Assembly: GCA_028720105.1 (NCBI GenBank)
Contig: JAQYLI010000031.1
Coordinates: 1-64,000 of the forward strand
Length of the DNA: 64,000 nt
Source of the DNA: Oscillospiraceae bacterium
Lineage (GTDB): Bacteria; Bacillota; Clostridia; Oscillospirales; Ruminococcaceae
Direction: 5' to 3'
Position numbers and translations under genes: made by a program. Position 1 is the first letter of the stretch; every line of letters begins with the position of its first letter. Under the pieces are notes generated by a model. That model had not been told where the DNA came from. It saw only the letters and a program-made list of their open reading frames with translations, and ran no database searches. Below are positions 49,327-58,563 of the stretch, piece after piece.

Positions 49327-49407
49327 GGGATATTTGAAAAAAATACTCAAAAAACATTTCGGCGTCTGCTCATTCACAAAAAATTTACAACAAAATTTCA
49401 AAACCCC

Positions 49408-49436
49408 TTGCATTATGCAAAATAATGTGATATAAT
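49408..49436 (+). promoter_or_regulatory. Promoter of rpmE
   Basis: TTGCAT (49408-49413), 17-base spacer, TATAAT (49431-49436) preceded by TGA. The leader to the ATG is about 95 bases and could hold the autoregulatory structure known for Firmicutes L31 leaders; I could not verify its fold. Confidence 0.75.
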
Positions 49437-49536
49437 TTATATCCGTAAATGATTATGTAGCACTACTGTCCGAAGTAATGTGATGGGCTGCTATGTCGGT
49501 CATATTATTTTCAGATGAAAGTGAGGTGCTCTGACA

Positions 49537-49740
49537 ATGAGAGAGGGAATTCACCCCAATTACGTTGAAACAACCATCACCTGTGCTTGCGGCAACGTGA
49601 TCAAGACCCGTTCCACCAAGGAGAATATCCGAGTTGAAATCTGCTCCAAGTGCCACCCCTTCTACACAGGCAAGCAGAAGCTCGTTGATACAGGCGGACG
49701 TGTTGACCGTTTCAAGAAGCGTTTCGGTATGGACAAGTAA
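49537..49740 (+). CDS. rpmE: 50S ribosomal protein L31, zinc-binding form
   Basis: A 67-residue L31 with CAC (16-18) and CSKC (37-40), the four-cysteine zinc site of the C-plus form. GTGAGGTG lies before the ATG. Single-gene transcript with promoter and terminator. Confidence 0.97.
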   Translation: MREGIHPNYVETTITCACGNVIKTRSTKENIRVEICSKCHPFYTGKQKLVDTGGRVDRFKKRFGMDK

Positions 49741-49753
49741 TGTCAGAATTTAT

Positions 49754-49790
49754 AAATTGCCTGCGTAACTTAACGCAGGCAATTTTTTTA
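49754..49790 (+). terminator. Terminator of rpmE
   Basis: AAATTGCCTGCGT pairs perfectly with ACGCAGGCAATTT over a 6-base loop, followed by TTTTA. Confidence 0.85.
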
Positions 49791-49804
49791 GAAAGGAGTA
49801 CGCT

Positions 49805-50434
49805 GTGAACACTCCCGATTATCAAACGATAAAAGGCAGCGCCGAGGCTTCCTTTACCGAGAAAAAGTCCGAATTTATCGGCTATATCCGCCACGTTGAA
49901 ACAGACGAGGAAGCGGTGGCTTTCATAAACGAGATACGCACATTGCACCGCAAGGCAACCCACAATGTCTACGCATACATTCTCCGAAACGGCAGCGTTA
50001 CCAGATACAGCGACGACGGCGAGCCCCAGGGAACCGCAGGCGTGCCCGTTTTTGAAGTCCTCCGCAAGGAAGGGCTGACCGATGTGTGCTGCGTTGTAAC
50101 ACGTTATTTCGGGGGCATACTGCTTGGGGGCGGCGGTCTTGTGAGAGCCTATTCCCACAGCGCAAAGATAGCCGTAGATGCCGCAGAGCGAATGATAATG
50201 CGCTCCTGCTATCCCTTTGAGATAACCGCAGATTATAACCTGTACGGAAAGCTCACGAATATCCTCCCCGAGTTTGAGGTAAAGATAACAGATACCCGGT
50301 TTGCGGATAATGTGACCATCTCCCTCCTCTGCCGCACAGCCCTTGCCGACGCCCTGACCGAAAAGCTCATAGATACGGCAAGCGGCAGGATAACTGTGCA
50401 TAAGGGTGCAGAATCCTTTGAGAACTTTGCATAA
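49805..50434 (+). CDS. YigZ/IMPACT-family protein
   Basis: A 209-residue protein with the UPF0029/IMPACT N-terminal domain (EKKSEFIGYI, ATHNVYAY, YSDDGEPQGTAG, VVTRYFGGILLGGGGLVRAY) and a DUF1949-type C-terminal domain. Its cellular role is not firmly known; family members affect translation or stress. The start is GTG 49805, with AAAGGAG 6 bases upstream. Confidence 0.92.
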   Translation: MNTPDYQTIKGSAEASFTEKKSEFIGYIRHVETDEEAVAFINEIRTLHRKATHNVYAYILRNGSVTRYSDDGEPQGTAGVPVFEVLRKEGLTDVCCVVTRYFGGILLGGGGLVRAYSHSAKIAVDAAERMIMRSCYPFEITADYNLYGKLTNILPEFEVKITDTRFADNVTISLLCRTALADALTEKLIDTASGRITVHKGAESFENFA

Positions 50435-50533
50435 TTTTGTGCATATCTACAAATATCATTTTCAAAAAAAGTTTTTTCGCCTTTTTTGAGTATATATATA
50501 CAGATTCTGATTTTGGGGAAAGGGTTGATATGT

Positions 50534-51529
50534 ATGACTATTCGTGAAGAGCTTGAGATCATCGAGCTGGGCACTCTCTGTGAGGACGCCTGCACTTCAA
50601 AGCACACAGGCAGACGGGTGCGCCCAGAGCCGAAATGCCCTATCCGCACAGAATTTCAGCGTGACAGAGACCGTATTCTTCACTGCAATGCATTCCGAAG
50701 GCTAAAGCACAAAACTCAGGTGTTTCTCTCCCCCGTAGGCGATCACTACAGGACAAGGCTCACCCACTCTCTTGAGGTTTCCCAAATAGCAAGAACAATC
50801 TCACGAGCATTAAGACTAAATGAAGACCTCACCGAAGCCATCGCCTTAGGTCACGATTTGGGTCATACCCCCTTCGGACACGCAGGGGAAGCTATTCTCA
50901 ACGAGATATGCTCCTTCGGCTTCAAGCATTATCTGCAAAGCGTGAGAGTTGTTGACTATATCGAGAAAAACGGTATGGGTCTGAACCTTACTTATGAGGT
51001 GAAAAACGGAATCGCCTGCCACACAAACAGGACAGCCGTTACCAAGGAGGGCTGTGTTGTCCGCCTTGCCGACAAGATCGCATACATAAATCACGATATC
51101 GACGATGCCCTCAGAGCAGGCGTTATCACCGAGGATATGCTTCCCGAAAATGCAGTAAGCGTTCTCGGTCGGTCAAAAAGCGAAAGAATAACCACCCTTA
51201 TAATGTCGGCGGTAAAAAGCGGCGTTGAAGAAATAAAGCTTGAGGATCATATCAAAGCCGCCGAGGACGAGCTGTATGCCTTTATGTTCGAGCACGTTTA
51301 TCACAACAACGCCGCCAAGGACGAGGAAGTCAAGGCTAAAATGCTTGTGGAAAAGCTCTTCCGCTATTATTTCAAAAACCCCGACAAAATGCCCGAGGAA
51401 TATATTAACATTATGAACCGTTTCTCCAAGGAACGGGCTGTTTGCGACTATATTTCGGGTATGAGCGACGGCTATGCCATAAATCTTTATAACGACCTTT
51501 TCGTGCCAAAATGTTGGCACATTCAGTAA
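50534..51529 (+). CDS. dgt: dGTP triphosphohydrolase-like HD-domain protein
   Basis: A 331-residue HD protein with RTRLTHSLEVSQIAR, LGHDLGHTPFGHAGE and ADKIAYINHDIDDA, the metal-binding H...HD...D set of the dGTPase family. It would hydrolyse dGTP to deoxyguanosine and triphosphate. It is the short form typical of Clostridia. ATG 50534 has AAAGGG upstream. It leads the dgt-dnaG-rpoD-rrf2 run with spacers of 27 to 36 bases. Confidence 0.88.
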   Translation: MTIREELEIIELGTLCEDACTSKHTGRRVRPEPKCPIRTEFQRDRDRILHCNAFRRLKHKTQVFLSPVGDHYRTRLTHSLEVSQIARTISRALRLNEDLTEAIALGHDLGHTPFGHAGEAILNEICSFGFKHYLQSVRVVDYIEKNGMGLNLTYEVKNGIACHTNRTAVTKEGCVVRLADKIAYINHDIDDALRAGVITEDMLPENAVSVLGRSKSERITTLIMSAVKSGVEEIKLEDHIKAAEDELYAFMFEHVYHNNAAKDEEVKAKMLVEKLFRYYFKNPDKMPEEYINIMNRFSKERAVCDYISGMSDGYAINLYNDLFVPKCWHIQ

Positions 51530-51565
51530 ATCCCTTTGGCATTTTCCCGAAAGGAGGCTTAAGCT

Positions 51566-53320
51566 ATGCCCCTGCCCGAGGATTTTATAATGCAGCTAAA
51601 GCAGAATAATCCCATTGAATCGGTAATGAGCTCCTACGTGAGCCTGAAACGAAGCAGCAGGGATTATGTCTGTCTATGCCCCTTTCATTCGGAAAAGACA
51701 CCCTCCTGTCATATCAGTGTAGGAAAACAGTTTTTCCATTGCTTCGGCTGCGGTGCGGGGGGCGATGTCATCACCTTTGTAATGAAAGCGGAAAATCTTG
51801 AATATATTGAAGCTGTGCGCTTTCTCGCCCAGAGAGCGGGAATGAGTATGCCCGAGGAAGCAAAAAACAATGACCTCAGCAAACTCAAAGCTCGTATACT
51901 TGAAATAAACCGTATGGCTGCCCGCTTTTTCCATCAGACTTTGATGAAGGACAGCAGAGGTGAAAAGGGCAGGCTGTACTTTAAATCCCGTCAGCTGACA
52001 GTACAGACCATTACCAAATACGGTCTGGGCTATGCTCCCGATGAATGGCGGTATCTCACCGACTATCTCAAGTCTCAGGGCTGCACCGAGGATGAAATTA
52101 TTGCTGCAAATCTCGCAAGGCAAAGTCAGAAGGGCGGCGTTTACGACAGCTTCCGCGACAGAGTAATGTTCCCCATTATCGACCTTAGAGGAAATGTCAT
52201 AGCATTCGGCGGAAGAATAATCGATGGGGAGGGTCCCAAGTATCTTAATTCCTCGGACACCCCTGTTTTCAAAAAAAGCCGAAATCTTTTCTCCTTAAAT
52301 TTTGCCAAGCGGTCGGACGAGCGCAGGCTCATTCTCGCAGAGGGCTATATGGACGTTATCGCTGTCAACCAGGCAGGCTTTGAAAACGTGGTAGCCACTC
52401 TTGGAACGGCTCTCACCCCCGAGCAGGCAAGGATAATGTCCCAGTACGCCGATGAGGTAATAATCGCCTACGACTCGGACGGAGCGGGACAGAACGCCAC
52501 TCAGAGAGCCATAAATCTTCTGAGCGAGGCAGGAGTAAAGACTAAAATAATTAAGATGGAGGGCGCAAAGGACCCCGACGAATTTATCAAGAAATTCGGC
52601 GCGCTCCGTTTCAAACAGCTCCTTGACAACTCCGACGGAGCCATAAATTTCCGACTGTCAAAATGCGGGAACGACCTTGACCTTGACAGCGATACTGGAC
52701 GGGTGGAATATCTGAAACGCTGTGTTGATGTACTTTCACAGATAGCCTCCCCCGTAGAGCGAAGCGTGTATATCTCGAAAATCGCAAAGGAGCAGAATGT
52801 TTCACGTGATGCTCTTGAGCTTCAGGTGAACTCGGTTATCCGCAAGAGGATAAACGCCGACAAAAAACAGACCTGGAACGAGATACGCACCTTTTCCGAA
52901 AAGCGAAAGACCGACCCTGCGGCGGTGAATTTCCCGAAGGAATACAAGGCAGAGCAGGGAATTATTGCTTATCTCTGCGTTCACCCCGAGGAGCTTTCAT
53001 TTGTGGAGCAAAACCTGTCCCCCGACAGCTTTATGACAGAATTCCACAAAAAGGTCTATGAAAAAATGCTGTCGGGTATGAAAGAATCGGCGGATTTTAA
53101 CATATTATCGCTTCAAAGTGAATTTCCTGCCGATGAAATGGGCAAAATAACCGGGATATTATCGGAAGCCCAGACTCTTGAACTGAACAGAAATGCCGCC
53201 GAAGATTACATAAAGATACTTAATGAACGGCGTGAACGGGAGCAGTCGGCGGCTCCTCCCTCGGCGCTTTCCGATGACGATTTTCTTTCTCTTGCGAAAA
53301 AAATACGCAGCAGAAAATGA
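51566..53320 (+). CDS. dnaG: DNA primase
   Basis: The 584-residue primase lays RNA primers at replication forks. The zinc finger is [14 protein letters not shown] with [11 protein letters not shown]; the TOPRIM catalytic core has [16 protein letters not shown] and [12 protein letters not shown]-terminal helicase-interaction part is present. AAAGGAGG lies before the ATG. Standard neighbour of rpoD. Confidence 0.97.
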   Translation: MPLPEDFIMQLKQNNPIESVMSSYVSLKRSSRDYVCLCPFHSEKTPSCHISVGKQFFHCFGCGAGGDVITFVMKAENLEYIEAVRFLAQRAGMSMPEEAKNNDLSKLKARILEINRMAARFFHQTLMKDSRGEKGRLYFKSRQLTVQTITKYGLGYAPDEWRYLTDYLKSQGCTEDEIIAANLARQSQKGGVYDSFRDRVMFPIIDLRGNVIAFGGRIIDGEGPKYLNSSDTPVFKKSRNLFSLNFAKRSDERRLILAEGYMDVIAVNQAGFENVVATLGTALTPEQARIMSQYADEVIIAYDSDGAGQNATQRAINLLSEAGVKTKIIKMEGAKDPDEFIKKFGALRFKQLLDNSDGAINFRLSKCGNDLDLDSDTGRVEYLKRCVDVLSQIASPVERSVYISKIAKEQNVSRDALELQVNSVIRKRINADKKQTWNEIRTFSEKRKTDPAAVNFPKEYKAEQGIIAYLCVHPEELSFVEQNLSPDSFMTEFHKKVYEKMLSGMKESADFNILSLQSEFPADEMGKITGILSEAQTLELNRNAAEDYIKILNERREREQSAAPPSALSDDDFLSLAKKIRSRK

Positions 53321-53354
53321 TCATAAATACCAACCGAAAGGACTGTATAAATAT

Positions 53355-54434
53355 ATGAATAATACCGATAAGGCTATGGAAACCCTGATGGAACAGGGTC
53401 GTGCTCACGGCAGACTGACTACCACCGAGATAAACGACGTGATGGAAAAGCTTGATCTGGACGTTGACCAGATCGACTCCTTTTATGACAGCTGCCAGAG
53501 CCTGAACATTGATATCATCGAGGACTTTGACGCTGAAAAGGAGCTTGCAATAGACGATATCTCCCTGCAGGACGATCTGGAGCTTGCTCTTTCCACCGAG
53601 GGCATCGCCATTGACGACCCCGTAAAGATCTATTTAAAGGAAATAGGACGAGTTCCTCTGCTCACTCCCGAGGAGGAGATACAGCTTGCGGAGCGTATGG
53701 CTGTAGGTGATGTGAAGGCTAAGCAGAGACTTGCCGAGGCTAACCTTCGTCTTGTAGTTTCCATCGCAAAGAGATATGTGGGCAGAGGTATGCAGTTTTT
53801 GGATCTTATCCAGGAGGGAAACTTAGGTCTTATAAAGGCTGTTGAAAAATTCGACCATACAAAGGGCTTCAAGTTCTCCACATACGCTACCTGGTGGATA
53901 AGACAGGCTATCACAAGAGCAATTGCCGATCAGGCGAGAACTATCCGAATCCCCGTTCATATGGTGGAGACCATCACAAAGGTAAAGAAGGCTTCAAGCC
54001 AGCTTCTTCACAAGAACGGTCACGACCCCTCTCCCGAGGAAATATCCGAGGAACTTGGTCTGCCTGTTGAAAGAGTGCGTGAGATAATGCGCATTGCTCA
54101 GGACCCCGTTTCTCTTGAAACACCCATCGGTGAGGAGGAGGACAGTCATCTTGGCGACTTTATCCCCGATGACGACGCTCCCGCACCTGCAGACGCAGCT
54201 TCGCTTATTCTTCTCAAGGAGAAGCTGGGAGAGGTGCTTTCCACCCTTACAGAGCGTGAGGAAAAAGTTCTCAGACTTCGTTTCGGTCTTGAGGACGGAC
54301 GTTCCCGTACTCTTGAAGAGGTGGGCAAGGAATTTGACGTAACAAGAGAGCGTATCAGACAGATCGAAGCAAAGGCTCTCAGAAAGCTCCGTCACCCCAG
54401 CAGAAGCAAAAAGGTCAAGGATTTCCTTGACTGA
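53355..54434 (+). CDS. rpoD: Primary RNA polymerase sigma factor (sigma A)
   Basis: A 359-residue housekeeping sigma factor with a short region 1.1, region 2 ([35 protein letters not shown]), region 3 and region 4 ([29 protein letters not shown]). It recognises TTGACA/TATAAT promoters such as those listed here. ATG 53355 is used; a longer frame overlaps dnaG. AAAGGA lies upstream. Confidence 0.97.
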   Translation: MNNTDKAMETLMEQGRAHGRLTTTEINDVMEKLDLDVDQIDSFYDSCQSLNIDIIEDFDAEKELAIDDISLQDDLELALSTEGIAIDDPVKIYLKEIGRVPLLTPEEEIQLAERMAVGDVKAKQRLAEANLRLVVSIAKRYVGRGMQFLDLIQEGNLGLIKAVEKFDHTKGFKFSTYATWWIRQAITRAIADQARTIRIPVHMVETITKVKKASSQLLHKNGHDPSPEEISEELGLPVERVREIMRIAQDPVSLETPIGEEEDSHLGDFIPDDDAPAPADAASLILLKEKLGEVLSTLTEREEKVLRLRFGLEDGRSRTLEEVGKEFDVTRERIRQIEAKALRKLRHPSRSKKVKDFLD

Positions 54435-54461
54435 TAACGCCGAAAGGAATGATAAAATCAG

Positions 54462-54884
54462 ATGTGTCTGACTCTCGAATCGGATTACGCTGTCAGGATA
54501 ATCGGCTGTCTTGCCGCCGAAAATAAGCGTATCGACGCCAAAAACATATCCGAGCGCACAGGCGTCAGTCTGCGCTTTTCACTTAAAATTCTGCGAAAGC
54601 TTGTGTCTGCAGGTCTAGTGAGATCCTACAAGGGTATGCAGGGCGGCTACGAGCTGGCAAAGGCTCCCTCGGAAATAACTATGCTGAATGTCATTGAGTC
54701 GGTGGAGGGTGATTATTACCTTAACCGCTGTCACGAAGAGGATTTTGTATGCACCAGAGGTGCAAAGGGCTGCTGCTGCTACCAGAACGTGTTCAACGAG
54801 ATAAGCGAGATGGTAAATAAAAAGCTTGCCTCCTGCACATTTCAGGATCTTCTGAATGACGATAAAAATTCCGCAGCAAAATAA
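54462..54884 (+). CDS. Rrf2-family transcriptional regulator with cysteine cluster
   Basis: A 140-residue winged-helix regulator (MCLTLESDYAVRIIGCL, NISERTGVSLRFSLKILRKL) with the Rrf2 family wing GGYELAK. Cysteines in NRCHEEDFVC and KGCCCYQ are spaced like an iron-sulfur sensor site (C-x6-C-x6-C). It may sense redox or iron-sulfur status. It lies 27 bases after rpoD and is followed by a terminator, so it may be last in the dgt-dnaG-rpoD transcript. Confidence 0.88.
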   Translation: MCLTLESDYAVRIIGCLAAENKRIDAKNISERTGVSLRFSLKILRKLVSAGLVRSYKGMQGGYELAKAPSEITMLNVIESVEGDYYLNRCHEEDFVCTRGAKGCCCYQNVFNEISEMVNKKLASCTFQDLLNDDKNSAAK

Positions 54885-54893
54885 TACTTATAG

Positions 54894-54924
54894 TTCTCCC
54901 TGTCCCTGATGGGGAGAATTTTTA
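54894..54924 (+). terminator. Terminator after the rrf2-type gene
   Basis: TTCTCCC pairs with GGGAGAA across an 11-base loop, then TTTTTA. Confidence 0.75.
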
Positions 54925-54984
54925 TATAGGCAATATCAACAAATTTAGCATCATAAGTTTGTATAACTTTTTTCTGATGTTTTT

Positions 54985-55030
54985 GAAAAAAACTGCGCTT
55001 CCCGATTGTTTATATATCAGAAGCGCTTTT
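54985..55030 (+). terminator. Hairpin with T-run before the ECF sigma gene
   Basis: GCGCTTC (54994-55000) pairs with GAAGCGC (55020-55026), with flanking A-run and TTTT extending the stem. It lies 22 bases before the ATG, so it could act as an attenuator or reset read-through. Confidence 0.35.
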
Positions 55031-55051
55031 AAGACAGGGGGAACCTACGTT

Positions 55052-55567
55052 ATGTATTCCGGCTCAAAAGGTACCTTTGACGACGGATACATCAGATATT
55101 TGCTTGACGCCTACTCGGAGCCGATAATAAGACTATGCTTCTCCTACGTCCGGAATATGCACGACGCAGAGGATATAGCGCAGGACACCTTCTGCGAGAT
55201 CATCAAGCGAAAGCCCATTTTCACCGATGAAAATCACGAAAAGGCGTGGCTTATAAAAACTGCGGTCAACAAGTGCAAAAATCACCTTAAATCGGGCTGG
55301 GTAAGCAAAACAAGCTCAATAGATGATAATTTGTCGTCCCCTGCTCTCGGGCAGGAGGACAGCGGTCTTGACGATACCTCCAGAGCTGTTTTTGACGCTG
55401 TTATGGAGCTTCCCGACAAATACAGAACGGTTATCCATATGTATTACTACACAGGGCTCAGTATCGCCGAAATAGCCGCCGCAAATGGGATCAGCACCGC
55501 CTCCGCAGGCACAAGGCTTGCAAGGGGACGGGCGCTTTTAAAGAAAAAACTGGGAGATGATTTCTGA
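55052..55567 (+). CDS. ECF-type RNA polymerase sigma factor
   Basis: A 171-residue sigma-70 family factor with region 2 (FSYVRNMHDAEDIAQDTFCEI) and region 4 (LPDKYRTVIHMYYYTGLSIAEIA). ATG 55052 has AGGGGG 10 bases upstream; a longer frame to 54959 crosses the hairpin. Its stop overlaps the start of the next gene (TGATG), which is arranged like an anti-sigma gene. Confidence 0.88.
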   Translation: MYSGSKGTFDDGYIRYLLDAYSEPIIRLCFSYVRNMHDAEDIAQDTFCEIIKRKPIFTDENHEKAWLIKTAVNKCKNHLKSGWVSKTSSIDDNLSSPALGQEDSGLDDTSRAVFDAVMELPDKYRTVIHMYYYTGLSIAEIAAANGISTASAGTRLARGRALLKKKLGDDF

Positions 55568-56787
55568 TGCCCGATTTTTCGGATAAATACAAAAAAGCCC
55601 TTGAATATCAGGAAATATCTCCCGATTTCAAGGAATGGACAGCAAGACTTATGACAGAGCTTCGTGACAGCGAGGAGCTTATTCCCGAAACTGACGAGGA
55701 AAACCTGCCTGTAGAAAAGCCCGTCAGCGTTTCGGAAAATGAGCTTATGACATCACGTAGGATAAAGCTTATCAAGGTAATATCCACCGCAGCGGCGGCG
55801 GCAGCCTGTCTTACGGTTGGCGTTGCGCTGAACAATGCAGGCATTTTTGACAAGGACTCCGACCCGTCGGTCATTGCAACTGACAGTATGGTTACAGAGG
55901 CTACAGACATCATCGAAGCCGACATCACCGCAGAAGAACGCGTTTCCGAAGCGGAACTTTCAACAACAGCGGCGGCAGTATCGGAATATGAGGATACAAC
56001 GGCTTTTGAAGCAATTCATGAGACCGCTCCTCAAAGTATGACCGAGACTGTTACCGAAGCTTCCGCTGTGACCGAGACAAGCCAAGATATAAAGCCTTCC
56101 GCAGCGTCATTTTCGGCTGAACCCGCATCTGCTCCTGTCGAGGAGCCTGCCGCAGAAGAATATGACGAAATCATTGAAGAATCGCCTGTTGAAGCCGCTC
56201 CTGCGGAAGGTGCCGGAATTGCTCCTTCCGCATATGACAGCGGTGAAAAGGACAACGATCTGCCGCTGGAAACGGTGCTTATCCTTGAGCCTTTTTCGGA
56301 AGAAGCGGAAATGGAAGAGGAAGCCGACATCGAGGAAGATGAGGAAATCGTTGAGGAAGTTCCGACAGATATCACATCTGCCGCAGATATGTCCCGAGCA
56401 GCATCATTTTCGCCCAAAGAAGCAGTTTCGGAGTTTTCTGCGCAAAACTCCACAGCAGTGATAACTCCTGCATTTGAAGACATAAACTCAGAGGACGGCT
56501 CAGTGGTGACATACGAACCAAAGGAGGTCAGAAGTGTTACAAAGCTTTTAAACCTCAACAAGGAAATATCCGCTTATGCCGAGGAGGGAGAAGCGTCAAT
56601 CGCCGCAGAAGCTCCCTCGGACAGCCGCTACATCATAGACTACGCAGGCAAACAGGGAAATGCTATGCGTATTTATATGGGCAGCAGATATATCTGCTTT
56701 GCTTACGGCGGCTATTACTACACCTTTGAACTGACAGAAGAGGAGTACAATGAACTTGACGGCGTGCTGTTCGGGCTTATATCATAA
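55567..56787 (+). CDS. Membrane protein coupled to the ECF sigma factor, putative anti-sigma
   Basis: A 406-residue protein with an 80-residue cytoplasmic N-terminus (YQEISPDFKEWTARLM), one membrane helix at about 70-90 (an Ala-rich stretch then CLTVGVALNN), about 230 residues of acidic, Thr/Ala/Glu-rich low-complexity sequence and a small C-terminal domain ending YYYTFELTEEEYNELDG. The layout and 1-base overlap with the sigma gene suggest a membrane anti-sigma factor. No zinc-finger anti-sigma motif is visible, so this is inference. Confidence 0.65.
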   Translation: MPDFSDKYKKALEYQEISPDFKEWTARLMTELRDSEELIPETDEENLPVEKPVSVSENELMTSRRIKLIKVISTAAAAAACLTVGVALNNAGIFDKDSDPSVIATDSMVTEATDIIEADITAEERVSEAELSTTAAAVSEYEDTTAFEAIHETAPQSMTETVTEASAVTETSQDIKPSAASFSAEPASAPVEEPAAEEYDEIIEESPVEAAPAEGAGIAPSAYDSGEKDNDLPLETVLILEPFSEEAEMEEEADIEEDEEIVEEVPTDITSAADMSRAASFSPKEAVSEFSAQNSTAVITPAFEDINSEDGSVVTYEPKEVRSVTKLLNLNKEISAYAEEGEASIAAEAPSDSRYIIDYAGKQGNAMRIYMGSRYICFAYGGYYYTFELTEEEYNELDGVLFGLIS

Positions 56788-56797
56788 TATGACTCCT

Positions 56798-56882
56798 CTC
56801 CCCTGCTGTGGGATATAACAGCAATTTATGTTCTGTTAAAAAATGCGCTCCCTGACCGTGGGATAATTTTATGTTCTGTTAA
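56798..56882 (+). repeat. Imperfect tandem repeat, two units
   Basis: Two units of about 35-41 bases begin CTCCCCTG.../CTCCCTGACC..., share GTGGGATA, and both end TTTATGTTCTGTTAA. They lie in the intergenic space after the putative anti-sigma gene. Confidence 0.5.
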
Positions 56883-56930
56883 TAAAAATTCTCGTCCCGT
56901 CCTTTGAATGTGAGAGAATTGGTATCAAAC

Positions 56931-56966
56931 AGCCGCCCGTCCTGTGATAATGCAGGACGGGCGGCT
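56931..56966 (-). terminator. Perfect 14-bp hairpin after glmM
   Basis: AGCCGCCCGTCCTG and its exact complement around an 8-base loop, between convergent genes. T-runs on both sides are weak (CATTTTAT and GTTTGAT), but it can end transcripts from either direction. Confidence 0.65.
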
Positions 56967-56987
56967 CATTTTATATTCGCTTTTTTC

Positions 56988-58331
56988 TTAAAGAATAAAT
57001 CCTTTTTCTCTGACGGCGCTTTCCACCATTGAGACATATTTTTCGCAAAGCTCCTTTGTCTGAGCCTCTGCCATAATTCTGAGGAGAGGTTCTGTTCCGC
57101 TGGGACGGACAAGCATTCTGCCGTTGCTTCCAAGTTCGGTTTCTGCTTGCTTTACAGCGGCAAGCACATCGGGGTCGCTTAATACAGCGTTCTTGTCGGT
57201 TACACGCACATTTTTAAGCAGCTGGGGGTAAATGGTAAGAGGAGCGCAAAGCTTTGCAAGGGTGCTTTTCTTGCTGCACATTACCTGCATAAGCTTTATG
57301 GCTGTAATAATGCCATCTCCCGTGTTGGCGTACTTGCTGAAAATGATGTGTCCCGAGTTTTCTCCGCCAAGCTTGTAGCCCTTTTCGTTCATACATTCGT
57401 AGACGTATTTATCTCCAACGGCGGTCTTTTCGTAGCCTATTCCAAGCTCGTCAAACGCCTTGTAAAGCCCGATATTGGACATTACGGTAGTTACGACAGT
57501 GTTATGCTCGAGAGTGCCTTTCTCCTTCATATAGCTGCCGTAGATGTAGAGAATTTTGTCTCCGTCAACCACATCGCCGTTTTCGTCCACCGCAAGGCAG
57601 CGGTCAGCGTCTCCGTCAAAAGCAAAGCCTGCGTCAAGATGCTGCTCCTTTACAAGCCTTTGAAGTCCCTCGATATGGGTAGAGCCGCAGTTGGTGTTGA
57701 TATTCAGACCGTCGGGGTCGTTGTTGATAACATAAGTCTTTGCTCCAAGCGCGTCAAAAACGCTTTTGGCAATGGTAAAAGCGGAGCCGTTTGCGCAGTC
57801 CAGACCGATACGCTTGCCCTTGAGGGAATATACCGCAAGGGATATCAGATATCCGATATAGCGGTTCCTGCCTGCGGAATAATCGCTGGCGCAGCCTATC
57901 TTATCCCTTTCCGCAAGGGGAATTTCGGGATATTCGCCGTCTATGTATTTTTCAATTTCAAGAATAACGCTTTCTTCAAGCTTTTCGCCCTTGTTGTTAA
58001 AAAGCTTTATTCCGTTGTCGTAATATGGATTGTGGCTGGCGGATATCATTATGCCGCAGTCAAAATCATCGGTGCGGACAACGTAGGAAACGCAGGGGGT
58101 GGTTGTCACGTGCATAAGGCTCACGTCCGCTCCCGAGGCTGTCAGACCTGCTACAAGGGCATACTCAAACATATAAGAGCTTCTGCGTGTGTCCTTGCCG
58201 ATGACTACCGAGCAGCGGTGATCTCTGCCGTAGTAATATCCGAGAAAACGTCCGATTTTAAAGGCGTGTTCTACGGTAAGGGTCTTGTTGGCTTCTCCGC
58301 GGAAGCCGTCTGTTCCGAAATATTTAGGCAT
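56988..58331 (-). CDS. glmM: Phosphoglucosamine mutase
   Basis: The 447-residue enzyme interconverts glucosamine-6-phosphate and glucosamine-1-phosphate for peptidoglycan. FGTDGFRGEAN at the start, the phosphoserine loop ISASHNPYYDNG, the metal loop FDGDADRCLA and the phosphate-binding RPSGTEPLLRIMAEA are all present. ATG 58331 has GGAG 7 bases upstream; an ATG 6 bases earlier is too close to it. Confidence 0.96.
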   Translation of the reverse strand: MPKYFGTDGFRGEANKTLTVEHAFKIGRFLGYYYGRDHRCSVVIGKDTRRSSYMFEYALVAGLTASGADVSLMHVTTTPCVSYVVRTDDFDCGIMISASHNPYYDNGIKLFNNKGEKLEESVILEIEKYIDGEYPEIPLAERDKIGCASDYSAGRNRYIGYLISLAVYSLKGKRIGLDCANGSAFTIAKSVFDALGAKTYVINNDPDGLNINTNCGSTHIEGLQRLVKEQHLDAGFAFDGDADRCLAVDENGDVVDGDKILYIYGSYMKEKGTLEHNTVVTTVMSNIGLYKAFDELGIGYEKTAVGDKYVYECMNEKGYKLGGENSGHIIFSKYANTGDGIITAIKLMQVMCSKKSTLAKLCAPLTIYPQLLKNVRVTDKNAVLSDPDVLAAVKQAETELGSNGRMLVRPSGTEPLLRIMAEAQTKELCEKYVSMVESAVREKGFIL

Positions 58332-58412
58332 TGTCATTCTCCGTTCAGATATATTTTTTATGGTATATTTTATGATTTATTTGATTTTATGGTGAAAACA
58401 CTCACAAGATTT

Positions 58413-58441
58413 ATTTTATCATTTTATTCCTCTTTTGTCAA
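58413..58441 (-). promoter_or_regulatory. Promoter of glmM
   Basis: Minus strand TTGACA (58436-58441), 17-base spacer, TAAAAT (58413-58418) preceded by TGA. Confidence 0.65.
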
Positions 58442-58503
58442 CAAGAGGGCAGATAAAAAATATAACAATATGATTACAGAACTGCCACAAAACGGTACAG
58501 CGA

Positions 58504-58532
58504 TTGACAGAAAAATTCACCGGTGATATACT
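58504..58532 (+). promoter_or_regulatory. Promoter of the FG-GAP lipoprotein gene
   Basis: TTGACA (58504-58509), 17-base spacer, TATACT (58527-58532) preceded by TGA. Confidence 0.75.
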
Positions 58533-58563
58533 AATAATAAAGAAAATCACAGGGGGACTAAAA

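Noticed and set aside
57348-58526. 392-codon plus-strand frame opposite glmM
   Set aside because: Shadow of glmM, extending through the glmM promoter; no recognisable motif.
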